From NCBI GenBank assembly GCA_028870615.1, contig JAGWPH010000216.1, positions 1 through 7,501 on the forward strand: a stretch of 7,501 bases of DNA, read 5' to 3'. Within the stretch, counting starts at the first letter, position 1; each line of letters starts with the position of its first letter. The notes under the pieces were generated by a model. The model saw only the letters and a list, made by a program, of their open reading frames with translations. It ran no database searches and had not been told where the DNA came from. Source of the DNA: Betaproteobacteria bacterium. GTDB taxonomy: Bacteria; Pseudomonadota; Gammaproteobacteria; Burkholderiales; Ferrovaceae. Made by a program: the position numbers and the translations under genes. Positions 1 through 6,314 of this stretch are shown one piece after another.

Positions 1-759
1 GCCGGAAACCAGAAGTTCATAGGGCAGGTGCGCCGTGGACTTGATGTCACGAAAATCAATCTCGCTCATGATGAAGCGGTCATCCATGTATTTCTGGGCT
101 TCGCTTGGCGCCTTCATGCCAACCCCAAAGACAGACTCCTGCCCTCCGGGAATATCCACCCGATAAACCCGGCTTACGCCGACCTTGTTGCCGGCAAGCC
201 CCTTTTCGACCGCATTGAGGGCTTCCTCGTGGCTTTTGTAAGTGCCCAGCACACTTGGGTCGGTGAAATATTCCATACCGAACATATAGTGATACTTGCG
301 CAGCTCGGAAGCCGTCATCCCCTTGGCACCAAAGGCCTCCCCATGCCCCAGCGCCATCTCGAGCTGGCGGGCGACATCCTGAAGGTCGCCCTTCATGCGG
401 TAAGCATTGGCCATATAGACCGGATTGGTGGTGCTGACCTGGATTTCATTGTTGACACGCGTGACAGCCACGCGCTGCACTGCCCCGAACCCACCCTGTG
501 GGGAAGCTGCAGCATTGGCTTTCAAATCATCACTGGTCACCACCACGATCATGGCATCAGGATAGGGTGAATAGCGACCCGCAATGGTGAAACCGTTGCC
601 TGTCAAAGCAGTTTCCACCGCCGTGGTTTTTTCAGCCACTGATCCCGGGCCACGATAAGTCAACACAAACGGTTTGAGGAGGGTGTCCTCAGCCATGGCC
701 AGGGACACCCCAAGCAGCAACGCCGTGGTCAGTAGTATTTTCAGGAACTTACCAGCCAT
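1..759 (-). CDS. Secreted protein of unknown function, 3' end beyond window (possible DUF302-like)
   Basis: An open frame runs from ATG at 759 to the window edge without a stop, giving 253 residues with the C-terminus missing. The N-terminus is a clear Sec signal peptide: K4 and K7, a hydrophobic stretch at about residues 8-21, and an A-M-A cleavage site before E24-D25. The mature part is soluble and mixed alpha/beta in character, has no transmembrane segment and no cysteine in the visible part, so it is probably periplasmic or attached to the outer membrane. The first half (about residues 30-120) faintly resembles DUF302-type proteins, including an N-P followed by an aromatic-rich helix (N113-P114-V-Y), but I would not name it on this basis. 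Its start overlaps the end of the fadL-type gene by 11 bases and I see no good Shine-Dalgarno sequence, so translation is probably coupled. This makes it a likely functional partner of the channel. The export signal is certain; the family is not. Confidence 0.75.
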   Translation of the reverse strand, partial: MAGKFLKILLTTALLLGVSLAMAEDTLLKPFVLTYRGPGSVAEKTTAVETALTGNGFTIAGRYSPYPDAMIVVVTSDDLKANAAASPQGGFGAVQRVAVTRVNNEIQVSTTNPVYMANAYRMKGDLQDVARQLEMALGHGEAFGAKGMTASELRKYHYMFGMEYFTDPSVLGTYKSHEEALNAVEKGLAGNKVGVSRVYRVDIPGGQESVFGVGMKAPSEAQKYMDDRFIMSEIDFRDIKSTAHLPYELLVSG

Positions 760-1999
760 AGGCAATACCAATGGAATCCTCATACATGGTGAGATTGGCA
801 TTGCCACCGCCAAAGCTCGCTGGAATCGAACCGCTGCCATTGACCGTCCTGGTGAAGGCATGCATGTAAGACACGGTGAGCTCCGCCTTGTTGGGTAAAA
901 TCCAGGTTGCCCCCAGCGTGGCGTGATCTTCCACGACTCCCGGAGCCAGAATGTTGAAGAAGGTTTGCGTGTTGGGAATCGGTTGATTGTTGTGGTTAAA
1001 CCCGGCCCGTAGCGTCAGGGTGGAACTGATCACCTGGCTGACCCCCAGTTTGAAGACGGTCATATCCTGCCAGCCAAAACCGGCACCCCCGTCATTCCCC
1101 AGCGGCGGATACGTTGGCGGGAGCACCAGGGGATTGTTCACAGACGCAATTCCGCTGTATTGGATTCTTTCAACGTCAAACGCAAAGGTGGTGGCCGGGG
1201 CGGCTTTAATCGCCATCCCCACACCATAATTGGCAGGAACGTCGAATGCCCCCTGCCCGGCGAAAAACCCCGCATAGTTGTTGAATTTCCCCATCTTGGT
1301 TTTGGTCTGATAAGTGGCGCCCAAAGTGACTTCAGGGGTGACCTTCCCCGTCCAGCCGAAACGCGCGCCGTAACCCGTGGAAGAATCCGTTCCATTATTG
1401 GTTAGATTTGTGGGGTTGGATGATATCCCCTCAAACGGCTGGGCACCCTTCGCACTAAATTGTTGATAAGCCAGGTTAAGTGATATGCCAACGGCATTGG
1501 ATGGATTAAGTTTCATGGACCAGGTGGGCGCCACGAACAGCTGGGCCATATTAATCCCTCCGGATCCCTGCCCGCCAAAACCACCAAAAGGATTTGCGGA
1601 ATAATCGGTATTCATCCCGCCATTGCCGTACACCGAAACGCCCAACGATGTCGTATCGTTAATCATCTTGTTGTAGCCAAATTCGGGAATGAAAAAATCG
1701 CGGGTGGCATTGCCGTCATAGCTTCCGGTTTCACCGGGAACGCCATTTCCCACAATTTCCGAACTCCGGGTCGGTCTGAACCACTCCATTCCAAAGTCGA
1801 TCCGGTCACCGACCATCACCATGCCTGCCGGATTGGCTGCCGCAGCCAGGGCATCCTGCGGCAAGGCAATGCCCACGCCGCCCATACCGATCGATTTCTG
1901 ACCGTACCCAATACCAAAATAGCCATTGGTCGCCTGCGCCAGCGGCGACACCAAACCTCCAACAATCATCCAGGCCAGCAATACCCTTTGCTTGTCCAT
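749..1999 (-). CDS. FadL/TodX-family outer-membrane channel for hydrophobic compounds
   Basis: This 416-residue protein begins with a signal peptide (residues 1-23, cleaved after A-Q-A). The mature N-terminus is the FadL/TodX hallmark: T-N-G-Y-F-G-I-G near residue 24, G-M-G-G-V-G at about 38-43, and N56-P57-A58, the NPA motif of the hatch region. The rest is alternating polar/hydrophobic, glycine- and aromatic-rich sequence expected of a beta barrel, and it ends in tryptophan, an acceptable C-terminal aromatic signal for barrel assembly. Length is typical of the family. FadL relatives move long-chain fatty acids or aromatic hydrocarbons across the outer membrane by lateral diffusion. Lying behind rhd-tusA-dsrE, this copy is more likely to handle a hydrophobic sulfur species, or lipids needed for growth on sulfur; that is inference. 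It has no cysteine, so it cannot itself hold persulfide sulfur. A good ribosome site (GGGGAG, 6 bases before ATG) supports the start. It lies 50 bases after the dsrE-type gene with no terminator between. Confidence 0.93.
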   Translation of the reverse strand: MDKQRVLLAWMIVGGLVSPLAQATNGYFGIGYGQKSIGMGGVGIALPQDALAAAANPAGMVMVGDRIDFGMEWFRPTRSSEIVGNGVPGETGSYDGNATRDFFIPEFGYNKMINDTTSLGVSVYGNGGMNTDYSANPFGGFGGQGSGGINMAQLFVAPTWSMKLNPSNAVGISLNLAYQQFSAKGAQPFEGISSNPTNLTNNGTDSSTGYGARFGWTGKVTPEVTLGATYQTKTKMGKFNNYAGFFAGQGAFDVPANYGVGMAIKAAPATTFAFDVERIQYSGIASVNNPLVLPPTYPPLGNDGGAGFGWQDMTVFKLGVSQVISSTLTLRAGFNHNNQPIPNTQTFFNILAPGVVEDHATLGATWILPNKAELTVSYMHAFTRTVNGSGSIPASFGGGNANLTMYEDSIGIAYGW

Positions 2000-2049
2000 G
2001 CTCTCTCCCCTTTGTAATTGTTCCCGACGCCTAAAAGACAGTTCAGTGG

Positions 2050-2514
2050 TTAAACAAACAGGCAGATATCGGTGTCGCCCGCAAACTCCAGGAACGTGGC
2101 TGCCCCTCCAAATTCAATGTTCTCCAGGAAATCACTTTTTTTGAAATCAAACAAATCGACGGTCATCTGGCAAGCGATAAACTTTACGTCCGCCTCCAGA
2201 CAGAGGCTGCGCAGTTCTTCCAGGGAGGCGACGCCCTTCTTCTTGAGCTTGTCCTTCATCATCATGGTGGCCATGGTCTCCATCCCGGGCAGCATCTGTA
2301 CCATGACCGGCATCGGAATGGGCATGGGCATGGCGGGATTGGCCAAAGGGCTGATCTTTACATCGGACAAATCCTTGCGCAGCAGCTGCAGTCCATAGAA
2401 GGTAAAAAATATCTGGACTTCATAGCCCAACGCAGCCGCTGTCGAACCCAGGATAAAAGGCGGATAGGCCATATCCAACGTGCCCTTGGTGGCAATGATT
2501 GCCATTTTTTTCAT
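2050..2514 (-). CDS. dsrE2: DsrE2-type (DsrE/DsrF/DrsH-like) sulfurtransferase
   Basis: A 154-residue protein of the DrsE_2 family (Pfam PF13686). Visible family features are the N-terminal beta strand (M-A-I-I-A-T-K), the F-F-T-F-Y-G-L-Q-L-L segment at about 36-45, a Met/Pro-rich stretch (about 60-78) leading to L-P-G-M, the helix V-A-S-L-E-E-L at about 95-101, the core A-C-Q-M-T-V-D-L-F with C115, and a C-terminal G-G-A-A-T-F-L-E-F-A. Cysteines are C105, C115 and C151. C115 is the most likely persulfide carrier, with C105 ten residues before it. Relatives accept or donate sulfane sulfur or thiosulfate to TusA in the cytoplasm. No transmembrane helix is obvious, unlike membrane-bound DsrE2 proteins such as that described in Allochromatium. 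The start has a strong ribosome site (GGGAGGT, 6 bases upstream), and the gene follows tusA by 23 bases. DsrE2 versus DsrE3 assignment would need a tree. Confidence 0.9.
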   Translation of the reverse strand: MKKMAIIATKGTLDMAYPPFILGSTAAALGYEVQIFFTFYGLQLLRKDLSDVKISPLANPAMPMPIPMPVMVQMLPGMETMATMMMKDKLKKKGVASLEELRSLCLEADVKFIACQMTVDLFDFKKSDFLENIEFGGAATFLEFAGDTDICLFV

Positions 2515-2537
2515 ACGACGACCTCCCTCAAACAGGT

Positions 2538-2765
2538 TTATTTTTTCTTGAGCAAAAAAATGTACTCGCCACTGGCTTCCGTGCTGGAGAGTAGTTCATT
2601 TCCTGTCTGGTTGGAAAACGCCTGCATGTCCTTGACGGATCCACAATCAGTGGAAACCACCTTGAGCACTTGGCCGCTCGTCATGTCCGCCAGAGACTTC
2701 TTGGTTTTGAGGATGGGAAGCGGGCAATTCATTCCCCGCGCGTCCAATTCCTTATCGACTTGCAT
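2538..2765 (-). CDS. tusA: TusA/SirA-family sulfur carrier protein
   Basis: A 75-residue protein with the complete TusA signature: L-D-A-R-G-M-N-C-P-L-P-I, where C14 in the C-P-x-P motif is the persulfide-carrying cysteine. A second cysteine, C41 (S-T-D-C-G-S), sits in the central strand-loop where many TusA proteins have an S-T-D-P or S-T-D-C motif. Length matches the family (PF01206). TusA receives sulfane sulfur from a rhodanese or DsrE protein and passes it on; in sulfur oxidisers the flow is towards oxidation (Dsr or sHdr systems) rather than tRNA thiolation. It lies between the rhodanese and dsrE-type genes, the known rhd-tusA-dsrE2 order. The ATG is preceded by AAGGGAGA with a spacing of about 10 bases. 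A 158-base gap separates it from rhd, so it might also have its own promoter or an mRNA processing site. Confidence 0.96.
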   Translation of the reverse strand: MQVDKELDARGMNCPLPILKTKKSLADMTSGQVLKVVSTDCGSVKDMQAFSNQTGNELLSSTEASGEYIFLLKKK

Positions 2766-2871
2766 GCTGTGATATCTCCCTTTAGTTTTAGATCAATTTT
2801 TCATGCAACCTGGTTCAAGTCGAAGCGCCGTCCATGGATGTCATTAGGTTGAATTACGACAGCGGCGTCTA

Positions 2872-2910
2872 TAGCTCGCAAGGGCTATGGGATATACCCC
2901 ATTGGAGCTA
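2872..2910 (-). promoter_or_regulatory. Nested inverted repeats between rhd and tusA
   Basis: The outer arms are TAGCTC (2872-2877) and GAGCTA (2905-2910). The inner arms are ATGGG (2887-2891) and CCCAT (2898-2902). The structure begins about 14 bases after the rhd stop codon in the operon transcript. No T-run follows in the transcript direction, so it does not look like an intrinsic terminator. It could be an mRNA stability or processing element separating rhd from tusA-dsrE2-fadL. Short arms and internal bulges make this tentative. The rest of the gap, 2766-2871, shows only the tusA ribosome site and no convincing promoter. Confidence 0.3.
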
Positions 2911-2923
2911 CGCCATCGACTTC

Positions 2924-3310
2924 TCAAGTTTGGGCCCACGGCAAACCATCGTAACGCCACCCGTTCTGGGCGTTTCTATGGTGTTGCTCATCGAGATCCC
3001 CTTCAAAACCATGGAGCACGTTGTAGACGTTCTTAAGACCCGCCTTTTCCAAGGCAAGCCCCGCGTCGATCGAACGTTTTCCTGAACGGCAGATCAGGAT
3101 AACCGGACGGTCGGTACTGGCCATCTTTTTTACATGCGCCACAAAATCCGGATTGACTTCCCAGTCCGGTCCATCAATCCACGGAACGAGAACCGAGCCT
3201 TCGGGATGCCCTACAAACAGGTGCTCCATTTCACTTCGAACATCGATAAATACGGCTTCAGGTTGAGATGCGAGCAACTCCTGAGCCGCTTTAGGTAACA
3301 AATGCCGCAT
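2924..3310 (-). CDS. rhd: Single-domain rhodanese-like sulfurtransferase
   Basis: A 128-residue single rhodanese domain. V-F-I-D-V-R-S at about 20-26 is the conserved first strand (I-D-V-R). E-H-L-F-V-G-H-P-E-G-S at 29-39 corresponds to the G-H-I-P-G-A region. The active-site loop is C74-R-S-G-K-R-S, where C74 is the only cysteine and takes the persulfide. A C-terminal N-G-W-R-Y-D-G-L-P-W segment is common in sulfur-oxidiser rhodaneses. There is no signal peptide, so it is cytoplasmic. The likely role is to load sulfane sulfur (from thiosulfate, GSSH or another thiol persulfide) onto TusA. It is the first gene of the leftward operon, with a ribosome site (GGAGA, 7 bases before ATG), and is divergent from the sensor kinase across a 109-base region. 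The true sulfur donor cannot be read from sequence. Confidence 0.95.
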   Translation of the reverse strand: MRHLLPKAAQELLASQPEAVFIDVRSEMEHLFVGHPEGSVLVPWIDGPDWEVNPDFVAHVKKMASTDRPVILICRSGKRSIDAGLALEKAGLKNVYNVLHGFEGDLDEQHHRNAQNGWRYDGLPWAQT

Positions 3311-3330
3311 GGGTGACTCTCCGTCTTAAA

Positions 3331-3348
3331 TTGTATTGTGCAATGCAA
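3331..3348. promoter_or_regulatory. Imperfect dyad overlapping a candidate rhd -10 box
   Basis: TTGTATTG (3331-3338), a TG spacer, then CAATGCAA (3341-3348): two 8-base arms that match at 7 of 8 positions. On the minus strand a TACAAT hexamer (3335 to 3330), usable as the -10 box of the rhd operon, lies in one arm. A protein bound here would block or reset that promoter. The -35 element for this hexamer is poor, which would suit an activated or regulated promoter. The neighbouring NarL-type regulator is an obvious candidate ligand, but the dyad does not match the NarL heptamer consensus. Confidence 0.35.
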
Positions 3349-3360
3349 CAGTAATGATGA

Positions 3361-3391
3361 TTGTAACCATTATGGGCAGGTATGTTATTCT
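3361..3391 (+). promoter_or_regulatory. Candidate promoter for the sensor kinase/regulator genes
   Basis: TTGTAA (3361-3366) may act as a -35. TGTTATTCT (3383-3391) reads as an extended -10 (TG-N-TATTCT), with 19 bases between the hexamers. The first transcribed base would lie near 3398, leaving a short leader to the start at 3420 or 3438. The spacing is longer than ideal and the match is moderate, so this is a suggestion only. Confidence 0.25.
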
Positions 3392-3419
3392 CAGACACGC
3401 GTAGCCGGATAGTACGGTT

Positions 3420-4601
3420 ATGGGGTCGGAGAGAGGCTTGAATAACCCGCATTTCAACGTTGACATGACCAACCAATCGCCCGCTCAGCGCGGATCGAAG
3501 ACGGTTCTGTCCTCTGTCGAGCCGGACAGGCCGCTCGAAACGCTGCTCAACGGTTTTCTCAAAACCATCGTCCGCATGACAGGCGCCAGCGCCGGCGCCA
3601 TTCGTCTGCTTTCCAGAGACGATCTGGAATTATACCTCGGTGCCAGCACCGGGCTCCCCTCCGAACTTATCCACAGCGAAACCAACGTATCGCTGCATTG
3701 CGGGGTCTGTGGCGAAGCCGTTCAGGATGGCATGATTCACAGCACCGACACCTCTTACTGCGCCAGGCGCACGGAAGGTGAGTTTTTTAGCGCTTGCTGC
3801 CAGGGCGTCGTCGCCGTCCCGCTGGACTTCCGGGGCCAGTGCATCGGTGTGTTCAATCTGTTTTTCAAGCAGCATCAAAAAATCAGTGCCGACATCGAAC
3901 AGTTGCTCCGTTCTTACGCCGAGTTGATTGGGTTGTCTTTGGAAAATGTCCGTCTGAGCCGGGAAAATCAACGCATGAACCTTGTAGCAGAACGCCAGGC
4001 CATCGCCAACGAAATTCACGACACCTTGTCACAAAACCTGTTCTATGGCCGTCTGCGCCTGAGCGTCCTCTCCGAAGCCGTCCGCTCCGAAAATGAGGAA
4101 CTGGTTCAAAAATGTCTGGGGGATATCAGTGAGGCCCTCGATTCCGGACAAAAATCGGTGCGTGAGCTGATCACCCATTTTCGCAGCCAGATGGATCCCC
4201 TCGGGTTGCATCATGCACTTAAAATGTTGATTGACGGACTGAAGGTGCGTTCTTCCATCACTTTTGAGTACCGCCACCCGGGAATGCACCCCGAACTCAC
4301 ACTCGAGCAGGAACTCCAGATTTTCCACGTGATCCGGGAAGCCCTCAATAACATCGTGTTGCATTCCCAGGCCACCCACGCCCGCCTGATTGCGACCCTC
4401 GAAGGGGATGTCCTGAAATTCCAGATCACGGACAATGGGATGGGCATGTCCAGTATCACCTCACCTGCAGGCCACTACGGTTTGACCATCATGCAGGAAC
4501 GCGCCAAACGCATCGGTTCAACGCTGGACATTCATAGCGCCGAGGGAGTGGGTACGCAAATTACGTTGACCGTGGGCCCCCCTTCAATGGAATCTTCATG
4601 A
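3420..4601 (+). CDS. Soluble GAF-domain NarX-type sensor histidine kinase
   Basis: A 393-residue kinase without transmembrane segments, so it senses a cytoplasmic cue. Residues about 39-178 form a GAF-like sensor domain with an unusual cysteine set: C94 and C97 (H-C-G-V-C-G), C114 (Y-C-A-R-R), C126-C127 and C141. The HisKA_3 dimerisation domain follows, with the phospho-acceptor H200 in A-N-E-I-H-D-T-L-S-Q. The HATPase domain has the N box R-E-A-L-N-N (306-311), the G1 motif D338-N-G-M-G-M, and a G2-like G-H-Y-G-L (351-355). This is the NarX/NarQ/LuxR-type kinase class. NarX itself has a cysteine cluster between its membrane part and H box, so a redox, Fe-S or persulfide-type signal is possible, but this is inference. 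The ATG at 3420 lacks a ribosome site; a TTG at 3438 has a good one and would give 387 residues. The stop overlaps the regulator's ATG by four bases. It is probably the partner kinase of that regulator. Confidence 0.93.
   Translation: MGSERGLNNPHFNVDMTNQSPAQRGSKTVLSSVEPDRPLETLLNGFLKTIVRMTGASAGAIRLLSRDDLELYLGASTGLPSELIHSETNVSLHCGVCGEAVQDGMIHSTDTSYCARRTEGEFFSACCQGVVAVPLDFRGQCIGVFNLFFKQHQKISADIEQLLRSYAELIGLSLENVRLSRENQRMNLVAERQAIANEIHDTLSQNLFYGRLRLSVLSEAVRSENEELVQKCLGDISEALDSGQKSVRELITHFRSQMDPLGLHHALKMLIDGLKVRSSITFEYRHPGMHPELTLEQELQIFHVIREALNNIVLHSQATHARLIATLEGDVLKFQITDNGMGMSSITSPAGHYGLTIMQERAKRIGSTLDIHSAEGVGTQITLTVGPPSMESS
3428..3440 (+). promoter_or_regulatory. Ribosome site suggesting a TTG start for the kinase
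   Basis: GGAGAGAGG (3428-3436) stands just before an in-frame TTG at 3438-3440; the GGAG core ends 6 bases from the TTG. Neither the upstream ATG (3420) nor the later in-frame ATG (3465) has a comparable site. If the TTG is used, the first six residues of the longer reading are not translated. Confidence 0.45.
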
Positions 4602-5275
4602 CCAACGACCCTTTGCCCATTCGCGTTGCCCTGGTCGATGATCACGGCCTGTGTCGCCGCGGCCTGACCGAACTGCTCACGAGCCACTACGGCTTTCAAG
4701 TGGTGGGTGCCACCGACAGTCCGGTCGAACTCGATGCGTTACTGGTCGAACACAAACCCGATTTGATTGTCATGGATCTGCGCATGGAACCCATCAACGG
4801 GTTCCAGTTATTGGAAAAAATCCGCAAGGACGGGCATCAAACCCCCGTGGTCGTTCTCACCATGAGTGATACGGAATCGGACCTCGCCTCCGCACTGCGC
4901 GCGGGTGTGCGCGGCTATCTCCTGAAAGACATGACGCCGGATGACGTGGTTGACGGTATCCGTCGCGTCGCTGCAGGAGAGATGGTCGTCGCTCCCTCAA
5001 TGACAGTGAAGATGATTGGCATTCTTCAGAAAGGTGGAACCAAGGAAGATTATCAGATCTCGTTGAAACAACTGACAGACCGCGAGCAGGAAATCCTCGA
5101 ACTTCTGGCCGATGGCAGCACCAACAAGGCCATCGCGCGCACGCTGGGCATCAGCAACGACACCGTAAAGCAACATGTGCGACATATCCTCAACAAGCTT
5201 AATCTCAGTTCGCGTGTCGAAGCGGCCGTGCTCTACGCCGTTGAACAGAATTCTATTGCCAAAGGCACTTCCTGA
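4598..5275 (+). CDS. NarL/FixJ-family response regulator
   Basis: A 225-residue two-domain regulator. The receiver domain (about 7-125) has the acidic pair D14-D15, the phospho-acceptor D60 (V-M-D-L-R-M), T88 and K110 (L-L-K-D), so it should be phosphorylatable. A short linker leads to a LuxR/GerE-type helix-turn-helix at about 157-215, with L-T-D-R-E-Q-E-I-L-E-L-L-A-D-G and recognition-helix sequence S-N-D-T-V-K-Q-H-V. Length and arrangement match NarL. The start codon sits inside the kinase stop (ATGA) and no strong ribosome site precedes it, so the pair is translationally coupled. Its targets probably include the divergent rhd operon and perhaps its own promoter, judged only from position. 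The stop is 6 bases from the 3' end of the convergent exporter gene, with no recognisable terminator between. Confidence 0.96.
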   Translation: MTNDPLPIRVALVDDHGLCRRGLTELLTSHYGFQVVGATDSPVELDALLVEHKPDLIVMDLRMEPINGFQLLEKIRKDGHQTPVVVLTMSDTESDLASALRAGVRGYLLKDMTPDDVVDGIRRVAAGEMVVAPSMTVKMIGILQKGGTKEDYQISLKQLTDREQEILELLADGSTNKAIARTLGISNDTVKQHVRHILNKLNLSSRVEAAVLYAVEQNSIAKGTS

Positions 5276-5281
5276 CGCAGC

Positions 5282-6304
5282 TCATACCCCCACCAGACGG
5301 TTGATCCAGTAGCCTCCTACACTCAAAAACACGAACAGGATCCCCGCCAGCGCCAGCGGTCTTAACCCAGCCTGTCGGAGTGCCCCTGCCGAAGTGCGCA
5401 GTCCCAGGGCGAACATCGCCATGGTCAGCAAAAACAGGTCCATCTGAACAATCCCCTCCACCAGCCAGTGCGGCACCCAGTCGAGCGAATTGAAACCGCT
5501 CACCACCACAAACCAGACGGCAAACCAGGGGATCACGGGCATTTGACGGTGTGACACCAGCCCACCGGAAAACCGGCTTAGTATGAATGACAGCAAAATC
5601 AGGAAGGGCGACAGCATCATGACGCGCAACATTTTTTCGATCACGGCATTGCTGGCCGCAAGATCGCCCACTGCTTTTGCGGCCGCAACCACCTGAGCCA
5701 CCTCATGAACAGTGGATCCCACATAAAGCCCATAGGCGCCCTCATTGAATCCAAGATAGGGATACACCAGCGGATACAGAAACGTGGACAGCGTGCCAAA
5801 AACCACGACCGTGGCAATGGCCACCGAGACCTTATGGGCATGGCCCCCGACCACCGGTTCGGTCGCCAGTACTGCGGCTGCACCGCAAATGGAACTCCCT
5901 GCACCAATCAGGATAACGGTATCGCGATCCATCTTGAGCCAGGTCAAGCCGATGAACAACGTCAGCCCAAAAGTCATGGCCACCACCAGCAGGTCCATCA
6001 GGGCACCAGTCCAACCCACGCTGGCAATCTGGAGAAACGTGATGCGGAAACCGTAAAGAATGACCCCCAGTCGAAGTAGCGTACTTTTGGAATAATCCAC
6101 GCCGCTGCTGCACGTAAGACCCACCTTTGGGAACAGGGTGTTCCCCAGCACCATGCCCAGCACAATGGCGAAAGTCAGTGCGCCGAGTCCCAAATGCTGG
6201 ATGGCCGGCTTGTTGGCAAACCATAGAACGACGCTGCTGCCGACTGCGACCAGAAGGAGACCCGGGAGGCGCGCCATAAACAAGGACTGTGGCTTGGGGT
6301 GCAC
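5282..6304 (-). CDS. yeiH: YeiH-family putative sulfate/sulfite exporter
   Basis: An integral membrane protein of the Cons_hypoth698/PSE family (PF03601), with about ten hydrophobic segments. Family landmarks are L-G-L-G-A-L-T-F-A-I-V-L-G-M-V-L-G-N in the N-terminal third, G-A-G-S-S-I-C-G-A-A-A at about 134-144 and G-S-T-V-H-E-V-A-Q-V at about 196-205. These proteins are annotated as sulfate exporters; relatives such as TauZ and SuyZ sit in organosulfonate pathways where sulfite or sulfate must leave the cell. In a sulfur oxidiser, efflux of cytoplasmic sulfite or sulfate fits well, but the substrate is inferred. I chose GTG at 6304 (340 residues) because AGGAAG lies 7 bases upstream. The longest frame would use TTG at 6355, but that adds a polar, His-rich 17-residue extension, lacks a well-spaced ribosome site and would place a dyad and the probable transcription start at or in coding sequence. 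Divergent from a YeiE-like LysR gene, as in E. coli. Confidence 0.9.
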   Translation of the reverse strand: MHPKPQSLFMARLPGLLLVAVGSSVVLWFANKPAIQHLGLGALTFAIVLGMVLGNTLFPKVGLTCSSGVDYSKSTLLRLGVILYGFRITFLQIASVGWTGALMDLLVVAMTFGLTLFIGLTWLKMDRDTVILIGAGSSICGAAAVLATEPVVGGHAHKVSVAIATVVVFGTLSTFLYPLVYPYLGFNEGAYGLYVGSTVHEVAQVVAAAKAVGDLAASNAVIEKMLRVMMLSPFLILLSFILSRFSGGLVSHRQMPVIPWFAVWFVVVSGFNSLDWVPHWLVEGIVQMDLFLLTMAMFALGLRTSAGALRQAGLRPLALAGILFVFLSVGGYWINRLVGV

Positions 6305-6314
6305 GATATTACTT

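Noticed and set aside
28..570. A plus-strand open frame of 180 codons
   Set aside because: It lies opposite the secreted protein gene, whose minus-strand frame is open for all 253 codons and begins with a signal peptide. The plus-strand translation has no recognisable domain and no ribosome site.
749..1999. Assigning the channel as a true fatty-acid transporter FadL
   Set aside because: The family is certain but the substrate cannot be read from sequence. The operon context argues against a simple fatty-acid role, so no gene symbol was given.
2290..2335. Tandem GGCATG-like hexamers resembling a short DNA repeat
   Set aside because: They encode the Met/Pro-rich loop of the DsrE2-type protein, which I recognise as usual for the family at this place, so codon repetition explains them.
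2766..2860. An internal promoter in front of tusA
   Set aside because: TTGAAC-like and TAAAAC-like hexamers exist on the minus strand, but not at workable spacing.
3365..3378. CCAT-T-ATGG dyad as a NarL-type binding site
   Set aside because: The arms are only 4 bases with a 1-base spacer. They do not fit the 7-2-7 heptamer arrangement known for NarL, and such short dyads are common by chance.
5270..5290. A terminator between the convergent regulator and exporter genes
   Set aside because: Only 6 bases separate the stop codons and I see no GC-rich stem followed by a T-run on either strand.
5705..6224. Several long frames on both strands inside the exporter gene
   Set aside because: The YeiH-family reading explains the region fully, with conserved membrane motifs. 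The others are composition shadows without start signals.
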